Source: Pseudonocardia hydrocarbonoxydans
GTDB taxonomy: Bacteria > Actinomycetota > Actinomycetes > Mycobacteriales > Pseudonocardiaceae
Reading direction: 5' to 3'
DNA length: 64,000 nucleotides
NCBI RefSeq assembly: GCF_006539565.1
Contig: NZ_BJNG01000015.1
Location: forward strand, 124,001-188,000
Shown here piece by piece: positions 1-8,712 of this stretch. The notes under the pieces are model-generated. The model was not told the DNA's origin and did not search any database. It saw only the letters and a program-made list of their open reading frames with translations. Position 1 is the first letter of the stretch. The number at the start of each line of letters is the position of its first letter. Made by a program: the position numbers and the translations under genes.

Positions 1-160
1 CCAGGTCCAGGGCGAAGCGGTCGAGCGGGGCGGTGCAGGAGGCGGTGAGCACCGCGCGGCCGCCGAGCCGGTTGGACCCGACCCGGTAGTCGAGCTCCAG
101 GTCGTAGTGCTCGACGTGCAGGTCCGCCGTGCCGTGGCCGGGCAGGTAGGGGTCGGTCAC
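1..160 (-). CDS. M1-family zinc aminopeptidase, N-terminal fragment cut by window edge
   Basis: Only the first 53 codons are visible; the gene continues beyond base 1. The start is GTG at 160-158, and it overlaps the TGA of the synthetase gene (159-157) as GTGA, so translation is probably coupled. The peptide begins VTDPYLPGHGTADLHVEHYD and continues with alternating strands (LELDYRV, RAVLTA). This is the typical opening of actinobacterial aminopeptidase-N-like M1 enzymes, whose N-terminal beta-saddle domain precedes the HExxH catalytic domain; the catalytic part lies outside the window. Enzymes that degrade epsilon-poly-lysine in producer strains have been described as zinc aminopeptidases, so a role in trimming or tolerating the polymer made by the upstream gene is a reasonable inference, not shown here. 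Confidence 0.8.
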   Translation of the reverse strand, partial: MTDPYLPGHGTADLHVEHYDLELDYRVGSNRLGGRAVLTASCTAPLDRFALDL

Positions 161-3100
161 CAGGACCGGATCGGGTTGCCCCGCCAGCGCGTGCCGGCGG
201 GCACCGCGTCGCCGCGGGTGACCAGCGAGCCGGGGCCGACGGTCGTGCCGGCCCCGATCCCGGCGCCGGGCAGCACGATGCCGTGCGGGCCGAGCGTGGC
301 GCCGTCGTCGAGGTGGACGGGGGACATGCTCATGATCCTGTCGTGGAACAGGTGGGTCTGCACGACACACCCACGGTTGACGGTGGCGCCGCGGCCGATC
401 GTGACGAGGTCGGACTCGGGCAGCCAGTAGGTCTCCAGCCACGCCCCGCGCCCGATCCGCGCGCCCATCGTCCGCAGCCAGGCGCCGAGCACCGGCGTGC
501 CGGTGGCCGGGCCGACCAGCCACGGCACGGCGAGCACCTCGACGAAGGTGTCGGCCAGCTCGTCGCGCCACACGAACGCGCTCCACAGCGGGTGCTCCAC
601 CGCGCGGAACCGGCCGACCAGAACCCACTTGGCCGCCGTCGCGGTCCCGGCCGCGAGCAGCCCCGCGACCAGCAGGAACGGCCCCGCCAGCGCCGCGGCG
701 GCCAGCGGCCCGGCAGCCGTCCACACCGCCAGGACCGCGCCCAGGACGAGCACCGCGAGCGTCGCGGAGACCATCACCGGCACCACCCGGCACACCTCGA
801 CGAGCGCCCGGGCGACGCGCAGCCGCCGCGGCGGGTGGAAGGTGCGGGCGGTGCCGGCGTCGGAGGCGCTGCGCTGCAGCGGCATCGGCGGCAGCCCCAG
901 CCAGGACGAGCCCTTCTTCGCCTTGCGCGGGGTCGCGGACAACACCCCGACCAGCCCGCGGTCGGGCACCGAGCGGCCCGGAGCCGTCATCCCGGAGTTG
1001 CCCAGGAACGCGCGCTCACCGATGCGGCTGGGTGCGACGTGCAGCCACCCGCCGCGCAGCTCGTAGGTCCCGACCATCGTGTCGTCGGCCAGGAACGCGC
1101 CGTCGCCGATGGTGGTCATCCGCGGCTGGGCGATCACCGTGGAGATCTCGACGTCGCGGCCGACGGTGGCGCCGAGCGCGCGCAGCCAGGTGGGGGTCAG
1201 CGAGCTGGCGTAGAGCGGGAAGAGCCCGGTGCGGGCCATCCCCATCAGCCGCTCGGTGGTCCACACCCGCCAGCCGACGCGGCCGTGCACCGGGTGGTAG
1301 CCCGCCGTGGTGCCGGCGCCCAGCACCCGCACCGCGAGCAGCACGAGCAGGGCGTAGGTGAGCAGGTAGGCCAGCGTCGCGGCGGGCACCGCGAGCAGCG
1401 ACCGGGTGACGACGAGCAGCGCCAGCCCGGGCAGCGCGGCGACGGCGGGCAGCAGGCCCAGCGCGGCGGACGTGGCGCCGTAGACCCCGGTCCAGAACCG
1501 GGACCGCGGCGCCGGCTCGGCGGGCCACTCCAGGCGCGAGCGGCCGGTGCGCGCGGCGGGGGAGCCCGCCCAGCGCCGGCCGGCCGGGACGGGGCCCGCC
1601 ACCGTCGACCCGGCGACGACCTCCGCGCCCTTCCCGATCCGCGTGCCGGGCAGCAGGGTGCTGCGCGACCCGACGCGGGCGCCCGCGCCGATCCGGATGC
1701 GCCCGACGTGCACGACGTCGCCGTCGACCCAGTGCCCGGCCAGGTCGACCTCCGGCTCCACCGACGCGCCGCGGCCCAGCTTGAGCATCCCGGTGACCGG
1801 CGGCGGCGCGTGCAGGTGCACGTCGGCGCCGACCTTCGCGCCGAGCAGCCGCGCGTGGCGCAGCGTCCAGGACGCCCCGGCGACGCCGGTGGCCCCGGAG
1901 AGCTCGGCGAGGCGCTCGGCGGCCCAGATCCGCAGGTGCACCGATCCGCCGCGCGGGTGGGTGCCCGGGCGGACGCCGCGCAGCAGCAGGCGGGCCCCGC
2001 CCGCGGCGATCGCGATGCGGCCGGGCGGGCTGAACAGCACGAGCCAGGCGAGCGCGAGGGTCCACCAGGGAACCGACACCGCCCACCCGGCCACGGTCGA
2101 CACCGCGGCGGCGACGGCCGTCCACCGCAGCCCGACCAGCCCGAGCACCGGCACCATGAGCAGCGCCTGCAGGAACCCGGTCCGGCGCGGGACCGGGGCG
2201 ACTGCGCGGTCGGTGGCCGCGCCGCCGGGCAGCGCGTCGACGTGGGCGGCGAGGTCGGCCAGCCGCGGGTGCCGGTACAGGTCGTCGACGGCCACCTGCG
2301 GGTGCCGGGTCCGGATCAGCGCGACGAGCTGGGCCGCGGTCAGGCTGCCGCCGCCCAGTGCGAAGAAGTCGGCCGACGGGTCGGTCGCCGCGGCGCCCAG
2401 GATCTCCTCCCAGCCCTGCGCGAGCCACGCCTGCGTCGGCGTCAGCGCGGTCGCCCGGCCGCCGGTGAGGGGCCAGGGCAGCGCGTCGCGGTCGACCTTG
2501 CCCGAGGTGCGGGTCGGCAGGTCGTCGACGACGGCGAGCAGGGGGACGAGCGCGGCGGGCAGCCGCTCGCGCAGGAGGGCCGTCGCGGCCTCGTGGTCGA
2601 GGTCGTCGGCCGCGACGTAGCCGACGAGCACCTGGTTGCCCGCCCTGGTGCGCCGCACGGCCGCGGCCGCCCCGCGCACCCCGGGCAGCGCGGCCAGCGC
2701 GGCGTCGACCTCGCCCAGCTCGATGCGCCGCCCGCCCAGCTTGACCTGCTCGTCGGCGCGGCCCAGGAACAGCAGGCCGTCGGGCTCGGCGCGCACGACG
2801 TCGCCGCTGCGGTAGGCGCGGTCCCAGCCCAGTGCCGGGGCGGGGGCGAACTTCTCGGCGTCCCTGGCCGCGTCGAGGTAGCGGGCCAGCCCGACGCCGC
2901 CGATCACCAGCTCGCCGGTGCCGCCCATCGGCACCGGCCCGCCCGCGGCGTCGACGACGGCGAGCTCCCACCCGTCCAGCGGCAGGCCGATCCGGACCGG
3001 GCCCTCGCCGGTGAGCGGGGCCGCGCAGGCGACGACGGTGGCCTCGGTGGGGCCGTAGGTGTTCCACACCTCGCGCCCCTCCACGGCGACGCGCGCGGCC

Positions 3101-3933
3101 AGCTCGGGCGGGCACGCCTCGCCCCCGAAGATCAGCAGCCGGACGTCCTCCAGCGCGTCGGCCGGCCACAGCGCGGCCAGGGTGGGCACGGTGGAGACCA
3201 CGGTGATCCGCTGCGCGCGCAGCCACGGCCCGAGGTCGACGCCGGTGCGCACCAGCGCGCGGGGCGCGGGCACCAGACAGGCGCCGTGCCGCCAGGCCAG
3301 CCACATCTCCTCGCAGGAGGCGTCGAAGGCCACCGACAGCCCGGCCAGCACGCGGTCGCCGGGGCCGAGCGGCTCGTCGCGCAGGAACAGCCGCGCCTCG
3401 GCGTCGACGAACGCGGCGGCGGCGCGGTGGCCGACCGCGACGCCCTTGGGGGTGCCGGTGGAGCCGGAGGTGAAGATGACCCACGCGTCGTCGCCGGGGC
3501 CGGGGCGGCCCGGGTGCCCGCTCGGCGGCGCGGCGGGGGTCAGGCCGTCGTCGGTGAGCACCGCGCACACCGCGGCCTCGCCGAACACCAGGTCGGCCCG
3601 TTCGGCGGGGTCCTCGGCGTCGACGGGGACGTAGGCGGCGCCCACCGCCAGCACCGCGAGGATCGCGACGTAGAGCTCGGCGGTGCCCGAGGAGATCCGG
3701 ACGCCCACGCGGTCGCCCGTGCCGATCCCGGCCGCGGCGAGCCGTCCGCGCAGCGCGTCGACCCGGTGGGACAGGGCGCGGTAGGTCAGCACCGCACCGC
3801 CCGCGTCGACGGCCGGCTCGTTCGGGTGCCGGTCGACGGTGGCGGCGAGCACGTCGAGCAGCGTGCGCGGGGACGGCGCCGGCCCGGCGGTGAAGCGGGC
3901 AGGGGTGCGTGCGGGGGCGAGCGCTGGGGACAC
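157..3933 (-). CDS. Pls/PosA-family non-ribosomal peptide synthetase (poly-lysine-synthetase type)
   Basis: 1258 aa. An adenylation domain (about residues 20-490) carries TSGSTGTPKG (155-164), FDASCEEMW (203-211), NTYGPTEATV (291-300), YRSGD (374-378) and SGKVD (477-481). A carrier domain follows with FFALGGGSLT, the phosphopantetheine Ser being about 530. The rest has three pairs of membrane segments alternating with three soluble left-handed beta-helix (hexapeptide-repeat) segments, matching the A-T-TM-C1-C2-C3 layout of epsilon-poly-L-lysine synthetase, where the tandem acyltransferase-like domains polymerise the amino acid without a thioesterase. My alignment of the pocket to GrsA gives D-A-E-S-I-G-T-V-V-K, close to published lysine codes as I remember them. 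Start: GTG, with GGAAGG 10 nt upstream. The product is probably a basic amino-acid homopolymer; the exact monomer is inferred. Confidence 0.88.
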   Translation of the reverse strand: MSPALAPARTPARFTAGPAPSPRTLLDVLAATVDRHPNEPAVDAGGAVLTYRALSHRVDALRGRLAAAGIGTGDRVGVRISSGTAELYVAILAVLAVGAAYVPVDAEDPAERADLVFGEAAVCAVLTDDGLTPAAPPSGHPGRPGPGDDAWVIFTSGSTGTPKGVAVGHRAAAAFVDAEARLFLRDEPLGPGDRVLAGLSVAFDASCEEMWLAWRHGACLVPAPRALVRTGVDLGPWLRAQRITVVSTVPTLAALWPADALEDVRLLIFGGEACPPELAARVAVEGREVWNTYGPTEATVVACAAPLTGEGPVRIGLPLDGWELAVVDAAGGPVPMGGTGELVIGGVGLARYLDAARDAEKFAPAPALGWDRAYRSGDVVRAEPDGLLFLGRADEQVKLGGRRIELGEVDAALAALPGVRGAAAAVRRTRAGNQVLVGYVAADDLDHEAATALLRERLPAALVPLLAVVDDLPTRTSGKVDRDALPWPLTGGRATALTPTQAWLAQGWEEILGAAATDPSADFFALGGGSLTAAQLVALIRTRHPQVAVDDLYRHPRLADLAAHVDALPGGAATDRAVAPVPRRTGFLQALLMVPVLGLVGLRWTAVAAAVSTVAGWAVSVPWWTLALAWLVLFSPPGRIAIAAGGARLLLRGVRPGTHPRGGSVHLRIWAAERLAELSGATGVAGASWTLRHARLLGAKVGADVHLHAPPPVTGMLKLGRGASVEPEVDLAGHWVDGDVVHVGRIRIGAGARVGSRSTLLPGTRIGKGAEVVAGSTVAGPVPAGRRWAGSPAARTGRSRLEWPAEPAPRSRFWTGVYGATSAALGLLPAVAALPGLALLVVTRSLLAVPAATLAYLLTYALLVLLAVRVLGAGTTAGYHPVHGRVGWRVWTTERLMGMARTGLFPLYASSLTPTWLRALGATVGRDVEISTVIAQPRMTTIGDGAFLADDTMVGTYELRGGWLHVAPSRIGERAFLGNSGMTAPGRSVPDRGLVGVLSATPRKAKKGSSWLGLPPMPLQRSASDAGTARTFHPPRRLRVARALVEVCRVVPVMVSATLAVLVLGAVLAVWTAAGPLAAAALAGPFLLVAGLLAAGTATAAKWVLVGRFRAVEHPLWSAFVWRDELADTFVEVLAVPWLVGPATGTPVLGAWLRTMGARIGRGAWLETYWLPESDLVTIGRGATVNRGCVVQTHLFHDRIMSMSPVHLDDGATLGPHGIVLPGAGIGAGTTVGPGSLVTRGDAVPAGTRWRGNPIRSW

Positions 3934-4028
3934 GGGTCTCGGGCCTTCCGGGTGTCACGGGCCCGTTCCGGGGGCCGGTGCTGCGGAGCAGGCGGCGGAG
4001 GCACGCGGGGCGCAGCGGGTCGGAGGCC

Positions 4029-4034
4029 AGGTTA
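4029..4034 (-). promoter_or_regulatory. Candidate -10 for the Pls/PosA gene
   Basis: Read on the minus strand this is TAACCT, a TAnnnT hexamer. It lies about 95 nt upstream of the GTG at 3933, which leaves a leader containing GGAAGG before the start. The divergent phoH promoter lies about 80 bp away. The interval 3934-4165 otherwise shows no gene. Confidence 0.35.
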
Positions 4035-4115
4035 ACGGCGGGTGACGGCCGGTGGGCCCGGACGTGCGGGAGTTCACGCCCGGCAATCACCGGGCGCCGG
4101 GGGTGGGGTTGGCGG

Positions 4116-4121
4116 TAGCAT
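4116..4121 (+). promoter_or_regulatory. Candidate -10 for phoH
   Basis: TAGCAT, a TAnnnT hexamer, lies 44 nt upstream of the probable TTG start of phoH. A transcript starting about 7 nt after it would have a leader of roughly 38 nt. Confidence 0.4.
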
Positions 4122-4165
4122 CGGGTCGTCCCCGTACCGGTAGTGGAGAGCAGGCGGCGTACCCC

Positions 4166-5257
4166 TTGACCCATCCCCAGCGGGATCAGGCACAGTCGGA
4201 TCAAGCACAGTCGGATCAGGTCCAGCCCGTCCAGTCCCGCATGGCCGTCCCGGACGCCGCGCTGCTCGCCCTGCTGGGCCGCCGCGACGAGACGCTGCGC
4301 ACGGCGGAGGAGCTCCTGGAGGCCGACGTCCACGTCCGCGGCAACGAGCTCACCCTCTCCGGCGCCCCGGCCGACGTCGCGTTCGCCGAGCGCGTGTTCA
4401 CCGAGCTGATCACGCTGGCCGAGCGCGGCCAGCAGGTCGCCCCCGACGCCGTGCGCCGCACCGTCGAGATGCTCGACGCGGGCCCCGAGACGCTCGACGA
4501 GTCGCCCGCCGAGGTGCTCTCGCTCGACATCCTGTCCCGGCGCGGCAAGACCATCCGGCCCAAGACGCTCAACCAGAAGCGCTACGTCGACGCGATCGAC
4601 GCGCACACGATCGTCTTCGGCATCGGCCCCGCCGGCACGGGCAAGACCTACCTCGCGATGGCCAAGGCCGTGCAGGCGCTGCAGGCGAAGACCGTCAACC
4701 GGATCATCCTCACGCGCCCGGCGGTCGAGGCGGGGGAGCGGCTGGGGTACCTGCCCGGCACGCTGTTCGAGAAGATCGACCCGTACCTGCGCCCGCTCTA
4801 CGACGCGCTGCACGACATGATCGACCCGGAGTCCATCCCGAAGCTGATGGCCGCGGGCACGATCGAGGTGGCGCCGCTGGCCTACATGCGCGGCCGCACG
4901 CTCAACGACGCGTTCATCATCCTCGACGAGGCGCAGAACACCACGCCCGAGCAGATGAAGATGTTCCTGACGCGCCTGGGTTTCGGGTCGAAGATCGTCG
5001 TCACCGGCGACGTCACGCAGGTCGACCTGCCCGGCGGCGGTACCCGCTCCGGCCTGCACGTGGTGCGCGAGATCCTCGACGGCGTCGACGACGTGCACTT
5101 CTCGCCGCTGTCGAGCCAGGACGTGGTGCGCCACCGGCTGGTCGCCGACATCGTCGACGCCTACTCCCGCTGGGACGCCGAGACCGCCCGGCCCGACCTG
5201 CGCTCGGCGGCGCCGCGCAACGGCCCGCCGCAGGACCGCCGGGCCCGGCGCCGGTAG
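4166..5257 (+). CDS. phoH: PhoH-family ATPase
   Basis: 363 aa from TTG. This cytoplasmic P-loop ATPase belongs to the PhoH group linked to RNA metabolism. It shows Walker A (GPAGTGKTYLA), Walker B with the DEAQN box (FIILDEAQNTTPEQM) and the VTGDVTQVDLPGG motif. The gene heads the conserved phoH-ybeY-corC-era neighbourhood of actinobacteria, although here two unrelated genes separate it from ybeY. The start is uncertain: TTG 4166 follows a weak AGGCGG, while ATG 4241 would remove an N-terminal segment encoded by a 15-bp tandem repeat (DQAQS repeated). Family members usually have a short variable N-terminus before the conserved V-P-D stretch, so either start is acceptable. The farther GTG at 4052 lies upstream of the likely promoter and is unlikely. 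Confidence 0.93.
   Translation: MTHPQRDQAQSDQAQSDQVQPVQSRMAVPDAALLALLGRRDETLRTAEELLEADVHVRGNELTLSGAPADVAFAERVFTELITLAERGQQVAPDAVRRTVEMLDAGPETLDESPAEVLSLDILSRRGKTIRPKTLNQKRYVDAIDAHTIVFGIGPAGTGKTYLAMAKAVQALQAKTVNRIILTRPAVEAGERLGYLPGTLFEKIDPYLRPLYDALHDMIDPESIPKLMAAGTIEVAPLAYMRGRTLNDAFIILDEAQNTTPEQMKMFLTRLGFGSKIVVTGDVTQVDLPGGGTRSGLHVVREILDGVDDVHFSPLSSQDVVRHRLVADIVDAYSRWDAETARPDLRSAAPRNGPPQDRRARRR
4183..4225 (+). repeat. 15-bp tandem repeat, about 2.9 copies, at the phoH 5' end
   Basis: Units at 4183-4197 and 4198-4212 differ by one base (GGATCAGGCACAGTC and GGATCAAGCACAGTC). A third, partial unit runs from 4213 to 4225. In the phoH frame the repeat encodes DQAQS units, so copy-number change would keep the frame. 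Confidence 0.8.
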
Positions 5258-5323
5258 GAGTCCAGCCGATCGGGGGTGGCGTGTTCGGTTGGTGACGCGC
5301 CCGCCCGGCACGAGGATGGGCGG

Positions 5324-6922
5324 GTGACGTTCTCCCGCCGTGCCGTGTCCGCCGCCGTCCTGGCGGGGGCGCTGATGATCCCCACGGCGCTGCCGGCCTC
5401 CGCGGACCCGGGGACGGCCGGGCCGGGGATCGTGTCGCCGTCGGTGCCGGGGCTCAACCCGTTCTTCACCCAGCAGCTCGAGTGGGGGCCGTGCGCGGAG
5501 TTCGCCCGCACCGACGCCGACCGCGCCGCCTACGCCGACCCGCGCTACGACTGCGCGTACCTCGACGTGCCCCTGGACTACGGCGACCCGGGGGCGTCCA
5601 CCGCGCGGATCGCGATGCTGCGGCAGAAGGCGCTCGACCCGTCCGCGCGGATCGGGTCGCTGTTCGTCGACCCGGGCGGGCCCGGCGGGTCCGGCGTCGC
5701 CTTCCTGCCGTCGCTGGCCGGCGTCATCGGCGACGGGGAGGTGGCGCAGAGGTTCGACCTGATCGGCTTCGACCCGCGCGGGGTCGGGGTGAGCGAGCCC
5801 GCCATCGACTGCTCCACCACCGAGGAGGTCGACGCCGAGCGCGTCGACCTCGACCTCGACACCTCCCCGGAGGGGGTGGCGCAGACCGAGGCGGAGTTCC
5901 AGGAGTTCGCCGACCGGTGCGCGGAGCGCGTCGGTCTCGACGTGCTGGAGAACGTCGGCACCCGCGACGTCGCGCGCGACCTGCGGATCGCCCACCAGGT
6001 CGTCGGCGACGAGAAGCTGACCTACGTCGGCTACTCCTACGGCACCTCGATCGGGGCGGAGTTCGCCGAGCAGTTCCCCACCGACGTGCGGGCGCTCGTG
6101 CTCGACGGGGCCGTCGACCCGGCGCTGGGGCCGGTCGAGTCGCGCACCACGCAGGCCCGCGGCTTCCAGCGGGCCTTCGACAACTTCGCCGCGTTCTGCG
6201 TCACGCAGGCGGACTGCCCGCTGGGCACCGACGTCGCCGCGGCGTCGGCGGCGGTGCAGGAGCTGCTCACCCCGCTGATCGAGGCCCCCGTGCCGACGGC
6301 GGACCCCGCGCGCACCCTCGGCTACAACGACGCGATCACCGGGCTGATCCAGGCGCTCTACGCCGAGTCGCTGTGGCCGCCGCTGCTCGACGGGCTCACC
6401 GAGGTGACCCGGGGCGACGGCACGACGCTGCTGATCCTCGCCGACATCTACTACGACCGGGCCCCGGACGGCTCCTACGGCAACCTGCTGGAGGCGTTCC
6501 CGGTGATCAGCTGCATGGACGGCGACCGGCTCACCGACCGGGCCGTCGCGCGCGAGATCAACGCGACGAACCTGGAGCTGGCACCGTTCCTCGACGCCGG
6601 GTTCGGCTCCTCGGACGTGCTGGAGCTCTGCTCGTTCTGGCCGGTCCCGCCCACCAGCGAGCCCGGTCCGGTGCAGGCGCCGGGCCTGCCGACGGTGCTG
6701 GTGGCGTCCTCGACCGGCGACCCGGCCACCCCCTACGAGGACGGCGTCTCGCTCGCCCGGCAGATGTCGGCGCGGCTGCTGACGGTGGACAACGACAGCC
6801 ACACCGTCGTGCTGCAGGGCGCCAACGCCTGCGCCGACGAGACCGCCACCCGCTACCTGGTGGATCTGACCCTGCCGCCCGCCGACCTGACCTGTGCCCG
6901 GGAGGCGGCTCAGCCGAGGTAG
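5324..6922 (+). CDS. Secreted alpha/beta hydrolase, tripeptidyl aminopeptidase-like
   Basis: 532 aa from GTG 5324. The N-terminus (FSRRAVSAAVLAGALMIP...ASADP) is a Sec-type signal peptide with a likely cut after ASA. The mature protein has the SlpD/SlpE/TAP layout: oxyanion region DPGGPGGSG, nucleophile elbow GYSYGTS, and a C-terminal TAP-like domain holding Asp (STGDPATPY) and His (DNDSHTVV). Family members act outside the cell on N-terminal tripeptides or related esters; the substrate here is unknown. The start is chosen because signal-peptide features begin directly at it. GAGGAT stands 6 nt upstream and could serve as a leaderless -10 or as a weak ribosome site. The 3' end overlaps the convergent flavoenzyme gene by 13 nt. 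Confidence 0.88.
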   Translation: MTFSRRAVSAAVLAGALMIPTALPASADPGTAGPGIVSPSVPGLNPFFTQQLEWGPCAEFARTDADRAAYADPRYDCAYLDVPLDYGDPGASTARIAMLRQKALDPSARIGSLFVDPGGPGGSGVAFLPSLAGVIGDGEVAQRFDLIGFDPRGVGVSEPAIDCSTTEEVDAERVDLDLDTSPEGVAQTEAEFQEFADRCAERVGLDVLENVGTRDVARDLRIAHQVVGDEKLTYVGYSYGTSIGAEFAEQFPTDVRALVLDGAVDPALGPVESRTTQARGFQRAFDNFAAFCVTQADCPLGTDVAAASAAVQELLTPLIEAPVPTADPARTLGYNDAITGLIQALYAESLWPPLLDGLTEVTRGDGTTLLILADIYYDRAPDGSYGNLLEAFPVISCMDGDRLTDRAVAREINATNLELAPFLDAGFGSSDVLELCSFWPVPPTSEPGPVQAPGLPTVLVASSTGDPATPYEDGVSLARQMSARLLTVDNDSHTVVLQGANACADETATRYLVDLTLPPADLTCAREAAQPR

Positions 6923-8130
6923 GTCTCCAGCATCGGGTTGCCGAACTTGCCGGTCGGGTCCACCTCGCGGGCCCGCGCGGCGAAGTCCGGCAGGCGCTCC
7001 CAGAGCTCGCGGACGCGCCCGGGCGGGGTCGTGAAGACCTTGCCCCAGTGCGGGCGGGCGTCGAACGGGTCGAGCGCGGCCTCCACCGCGGCCACGGCGG
7101 GGGCCACGGCGGCGGCGTCGGGCACCCAGGTGAAGTGGACGGCCACCGAGTCGCGGCCGTACGCGGCGCTGAGCCACAGGTCGTCGGCGGCGACGCTGCG
7201 GACCTCCGAGACCAGCAGCACCGGCGCGACGACCTCGGCCACGGCCTCCACCGCCCGCAGCGCCGCGGGGGCCACGGCGCGCGGCACGAGGTACTCCGAC
7301 TGCAGCTCCGCCCCGCTGCTCGGCCGGAAACCGGCCCGGAAGTGCGGCAGCCGCTCGTGCCAGGGGCCGGGCCGCCCGAGCTGGTCGGTGCAGTGTCCGG
7401 TCGGTTCGCCGCGGGTCATGTGCCGGGGGCCGTCGGCGGGCCGCCCGCCCATCCAGTGGTCCTCCGGCGGGGCGTCGGCGACCCGGCGCTTGAGCCAGAC
7501 CTGGTCGAACACCGGCCGGTCCCAGTAGGTGAACGCGCTGACGCTGTAGGCGCCGGCGAGCAGCTCGGGCAGCAGGTCGAAGCCGTGGAAGGGGACGTCG
7601 AGCACCACCCACTGGGCGAGGTCGAACGCGGGCACCGTCTCCAGGGTCAGCGACGTGACGATCCCCAACGCGCCCAGGGCCACCACCGAGGCGGGGTCGT
7701 CGACGACGTCGAGGGTGCCGTCGGCGCGGACCAGCTCGGCCGACCGGACGCGCGTGGCCAGCGCGCCGTTGCCGTCCCCGGAGCCGTGGGTGCCGGTGGC
7801 GCACGCCCCCGCGACGGAGATGTGGGGCAGCGAGCCGAGGTTGGGCAGCGCCCGGCCGGCCGCGTGCAGCCGGCCCGTCAGCCCGGCGTACGGCATCCCG
7901 GCGGGGACGGTGACGAGGTCGCCGTCGATCGTGGTGGTGTCCGGCAGCCCGGAGAGGACGACCAGGTCGCCGGGGGTGTCGGCGACGGGCGAGAACGAGT
8001 GCCCGGTGCCCAGCGCCCGCACCCGGTCCGACGCCGCGACCAGCTCCTGGACCTCGGGCACCGACCGCGGGCGGTGCACGGCACGGGCGGAGAAGACGAC
8101 GTTGCCTGCCCAGTTCTGCGCGCGGGTCAC
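6910..8130 (-). CDS. FAD-dependent alditol/aldonolactone oxidase-like enzyme
   Basis: 406 aa. It belongs to the VAO flavoprotein family. The FAD-binding half shows [15 protein letters not shown] and [16 protein letters not shown], the His-containing loops of alditol and L-gulono/D-arabinono-lactone oxidases. The C-terminal half ends with HWGKVF and DPTGKFGN...YLG, as in the D-arabinono-1,4-lactone oxidase domain. It probably oxidises a sugar alcohol or lactone with oxygen; the substrate cannot be read from sequence. GTG 8130 is preferred over the in-frame GTG 8154 because TAGCTT lies 7 nt before it on the minus strand, a leaderless arrangement, and the peptide then begins [10 protein letters not shown] as in relatives. 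The gene is divergent from ybeY. Confidence 0.87.
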   Translation of the reverse strand: MTRAQNWAGNVVFSARAVHRPRSVPEVQELVAASDRVRALGTGHSFSPVADTPGDLVVLSGLPDTTTIDGDLVTVPAGMPYAGLTGRLHAAGRALPNLGSLPHISVAGACATGTHGSGDGNGALATRVRSAELVRADGTLDVVDDPASVVALGALGIVTSLTLETVPAFDLAQWVVLDVPFHGFDLLPELLAGAYSVSAFTYWDRPVFDQVWLKRRVADAPPEDHWMGGRPADGPRHMTRGEPTGHCTDQLGRPGPWHERLPHFRAGFRPSSGAELQSEYLVPRAVAPAALRAVEAVAEVVAPVLLVSEVRSVAADDLWLSAAYGRDSVAVHFTWVPDAAAVAPAVAAVEAALDPFDARPHWGKVFTTPPGRVRELWERLPDFAARAREVDPTGKFGNPMLETYLG

Positions 8131-8137
8131 CGGGCCG

Positions 8138-8143
8138 AAGCTA
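8138..8143 (-). promoter_or_regulatory. Leaderless -10 of the FAD-oxidase gene
   Basis: Minus-strand TAGCTT, then 7 nt, then GTG at 8130. It is divergent from the ybeY -10 only 15 bp away, so the two promoters share their upstream DNA. Confidence 0.6.
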
Positions 8144-8158
8144 CCCGGGGGCACCGGA

Positions 8159-8164
8159 TACCCT
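8159..8164 (+). promoter_or_regulatory. Leaderless -10 of ybeY
   Basis: TACCCT followed by 7 nt (GGGCCGC) and GTG at 8172, with no Shine-Dalgarno. The same 16 bases from TACCCT to GTG occur before the XdhC-like gene at 23721-23736. Confidence 0.65.
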
Positions 8165-8171
8165 GGGCCGC

Positions 8172-8708
8172 GTGTCCATCGAGGTCAGCAACGAGTCCGG
8201 CGTCGCGATGGACGAGTCGCTCGTCGCCTCGGTCGCGCGGTTCGCCCTCGACGCCATGCGGGTCAGCCCGGCCGTCGAGCTGGCCATCACCGCGGTCACG
8301 CTCGACGCCATGAGCGAGCTGCACGAGCGGTGGCTGGAGGAGCCCGGCCCCACCGACGTCATGTCGTTCCCGATGGACGAGCTGCTCGACGAGTCCCGCC
8401 GCCCCGACGCCCCCGACCTCGGGCCCGCACTGCTCGGCGACATCGTGTTGTGCCCCGAGTTCGCCAAGGCCCAGGCGCGCACGGCGGGCCACACGCTCGC
8501 CGACGAGCTGCACCTGCTCACCGTGCACGGCGTCCTGCACCTGCTGGGCTACGACCACGGCGAACCCGACGAGGAGCGCGAGATGTTCTCCCTGCAGGCC
8601 CGCCTGCTGGCCACCTGGCGCACGTCGCGGGCCGAGGCCGCCGCCCGCGCCGCGCAGCGCCGCACCGACTCGGCCGTGCTGGGCGCCGCGGGCCTCGAGG
8701 ACGGCTGA
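8172..8708 (+). CDS. ybeY: Endoribonuclease YbeY, rRNA maturation factor
   Basis: 178 aa. YbeY is a zinc-dependent single-strand RNase that acts in 16S rRNA 3'-end maturation and ribosome quality control. The UPF0054 signature is present as [17 protein letters not shown], which supplies the three zinc-binding His residues, and [11 protein letters not shown] precedes it as usual. The start is GTG 8172, seven bases after TACCCT, so the transcript is probably leaderless. The gene leads a tight operon with corC (4-nt gap), lhgO, era and a PPOX gene, keeping the mycobacterial ybeY-corC-era order. Confidence 0.96.
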   Translation: MSIEVSNESGVAMDESLVASVARFALDAMRVSPAVELAITAVTLDAMSELHERWLEEPGPTDVMSFPMDELLDESRRPDAPDLGPALLGDIVLCPEFAKAQARTAGHTLADELHLLTVHGVLHLLGYDHGEPDEEREMFSLQARLLATWRTSRAEAAARAAQRRTDSAVLGAAGLEDG

Positions 8709-8712
8709 GACC

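Noticed and set aside
283..4035. 1250-codon plus-strand frame opposite the synthetase
   Set aside because: Its translation is Arg/Gly/Gln-rich and has no domain, while the opposite strand has complete NRPS motifs.
4052..4165. Upstream GTG start for phoH
   Set aside because: It lies before the likely promoter hexamer and would add a tail unlike the family.
1016..7804. Very long open frame on the minus strand (about 2260 codons)
   Set aside because: It runs antisense or out of frame across pls, phoH and the hydrolase, with Arg/Gly-rich low-complexity translation typical of high-GC shadow frames.
8131..8154. GTG 8154 as start of the FAD-oxidase gene
   Set aside because: The added residues would encode the -10 TAGCTT region; GTG 8130 has leaderless spacing.
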